Positions 5,588-5,640 of a DNA stretch of 5,640 nt are shown piece after piece. The notes under the pieces are model-generated. The model did no database searches, was not told where the DNA came from, and worked only from the letters and a program-made list of their open reading frames with translations. The stretch covers positions 1 through 5,640 of the forward strand of contig DFBL01000027.1 of NCBI GenBank assembly GCA_002366615.1, read 5' to 3'. This DNA comes from Candidatus Dojkabacteria bacterium UBA3081 (lineage in GTDB: Bacteria; Patescibacteriota; Dojkabacteria; SC72). The position numbers and the translations under genes were made by a program. The stretch's first letter is position 1, and every line of letters begins with the position of its first letter.

Positions 5588-5640
5588 ATGGCAAAATACA
5601 AATATTCAGCGAGAGATAATAAAGGGAAGGTAATAGAGGG
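5588..5640 (+). CDS. pilC: Type IV pilus platform protein PilC, N-terminal fragment (runs off right edge)
   Basis: Seventeen codons are visible, starting with ATG at 5588: MAKYKYSARDNKGKVIEG (the last residue is completed beyond the edge). This closely matches the usual start of PilC/GspF-family inner-membrane proteins, which bind the PilB and PilT hexamers and transmit their motion to the pilus base. It begins only 2 nt after the pilT TAA, so it is almost certainly cotranscribed and perhaps translationally coupled. A weak AAGAG at 5577-5581 lies 6 nt upstream of the ATG. The family's membrane-spanning domains lie beyond the window. The call rests on a short stretch plus gene order. Confidence 0.85.
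   Translation, partial: MAKYKYSARDNKGKVIE

Overview
The window looks like chromosomal DNA from an AT-rich bacterium (by eye about 35-38% G+C) of the Candidate Phyla Radiation (Patescibacteria). That assignment is an inference. It rests on the short spacings, the lack of good Shine-Dalgarno sites, a stripped-down DNA polymerase III delta' subunit, and a pilB-pilT-pilC run beside a FemAB-family gene. The standard code fits: Gly uses GGN, Trp uses TGG, and all four complete genes end in TAA. A recoded-UGA lineage is therefore not indicated. The exact phylum cannot be fixed from this sequence.

Left part (1-1021, minus strand): the 5' end of a DNA gyrase B gene runs off the left edge. Upstream of it on the same strand lies a short holB-like gene for a clamp-loader delta' subunit. 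Both serve chromosome replication and topology. A 48-bp gap (1022-1069) then separates this leftward block from a rightward block. The gap contains a near-perfect palindrome and a 7-bp element that reads as a -10 box on both strands.

Right part (1070-5640, plus strand): a FemAB/FemX-family aminoacyltransferase, likely involved in peptidoglycan cross-bridges, comes first. It is followed by a type IV pilus motor cluster: pilB (extension ATPase), pilT (retraction ATPase) and the first 17 codons of pilC (inner-membrane platform protein), which runs off the right edge. PilB and PilT would power opposite strokes of one pilus, with PilC as the membrane base they act on.

The most notable points are a 160-residue, Pro/Gln/Asn-rich, probably disordered N-terminal extension on PilT; a strong leaderless-type promoter for pilT overlapping the end of pilB; motif departures in both ATPases; and a general pattern of -10-like boxes 8-23 nt ahead of start codons without Shine-Dalgarno sequences. 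I see no mobile element, CRISPR array, tRNA or rRNA. No gene-free stretch exceeds about 90 bp. I do not see a clearly undescribed system here.
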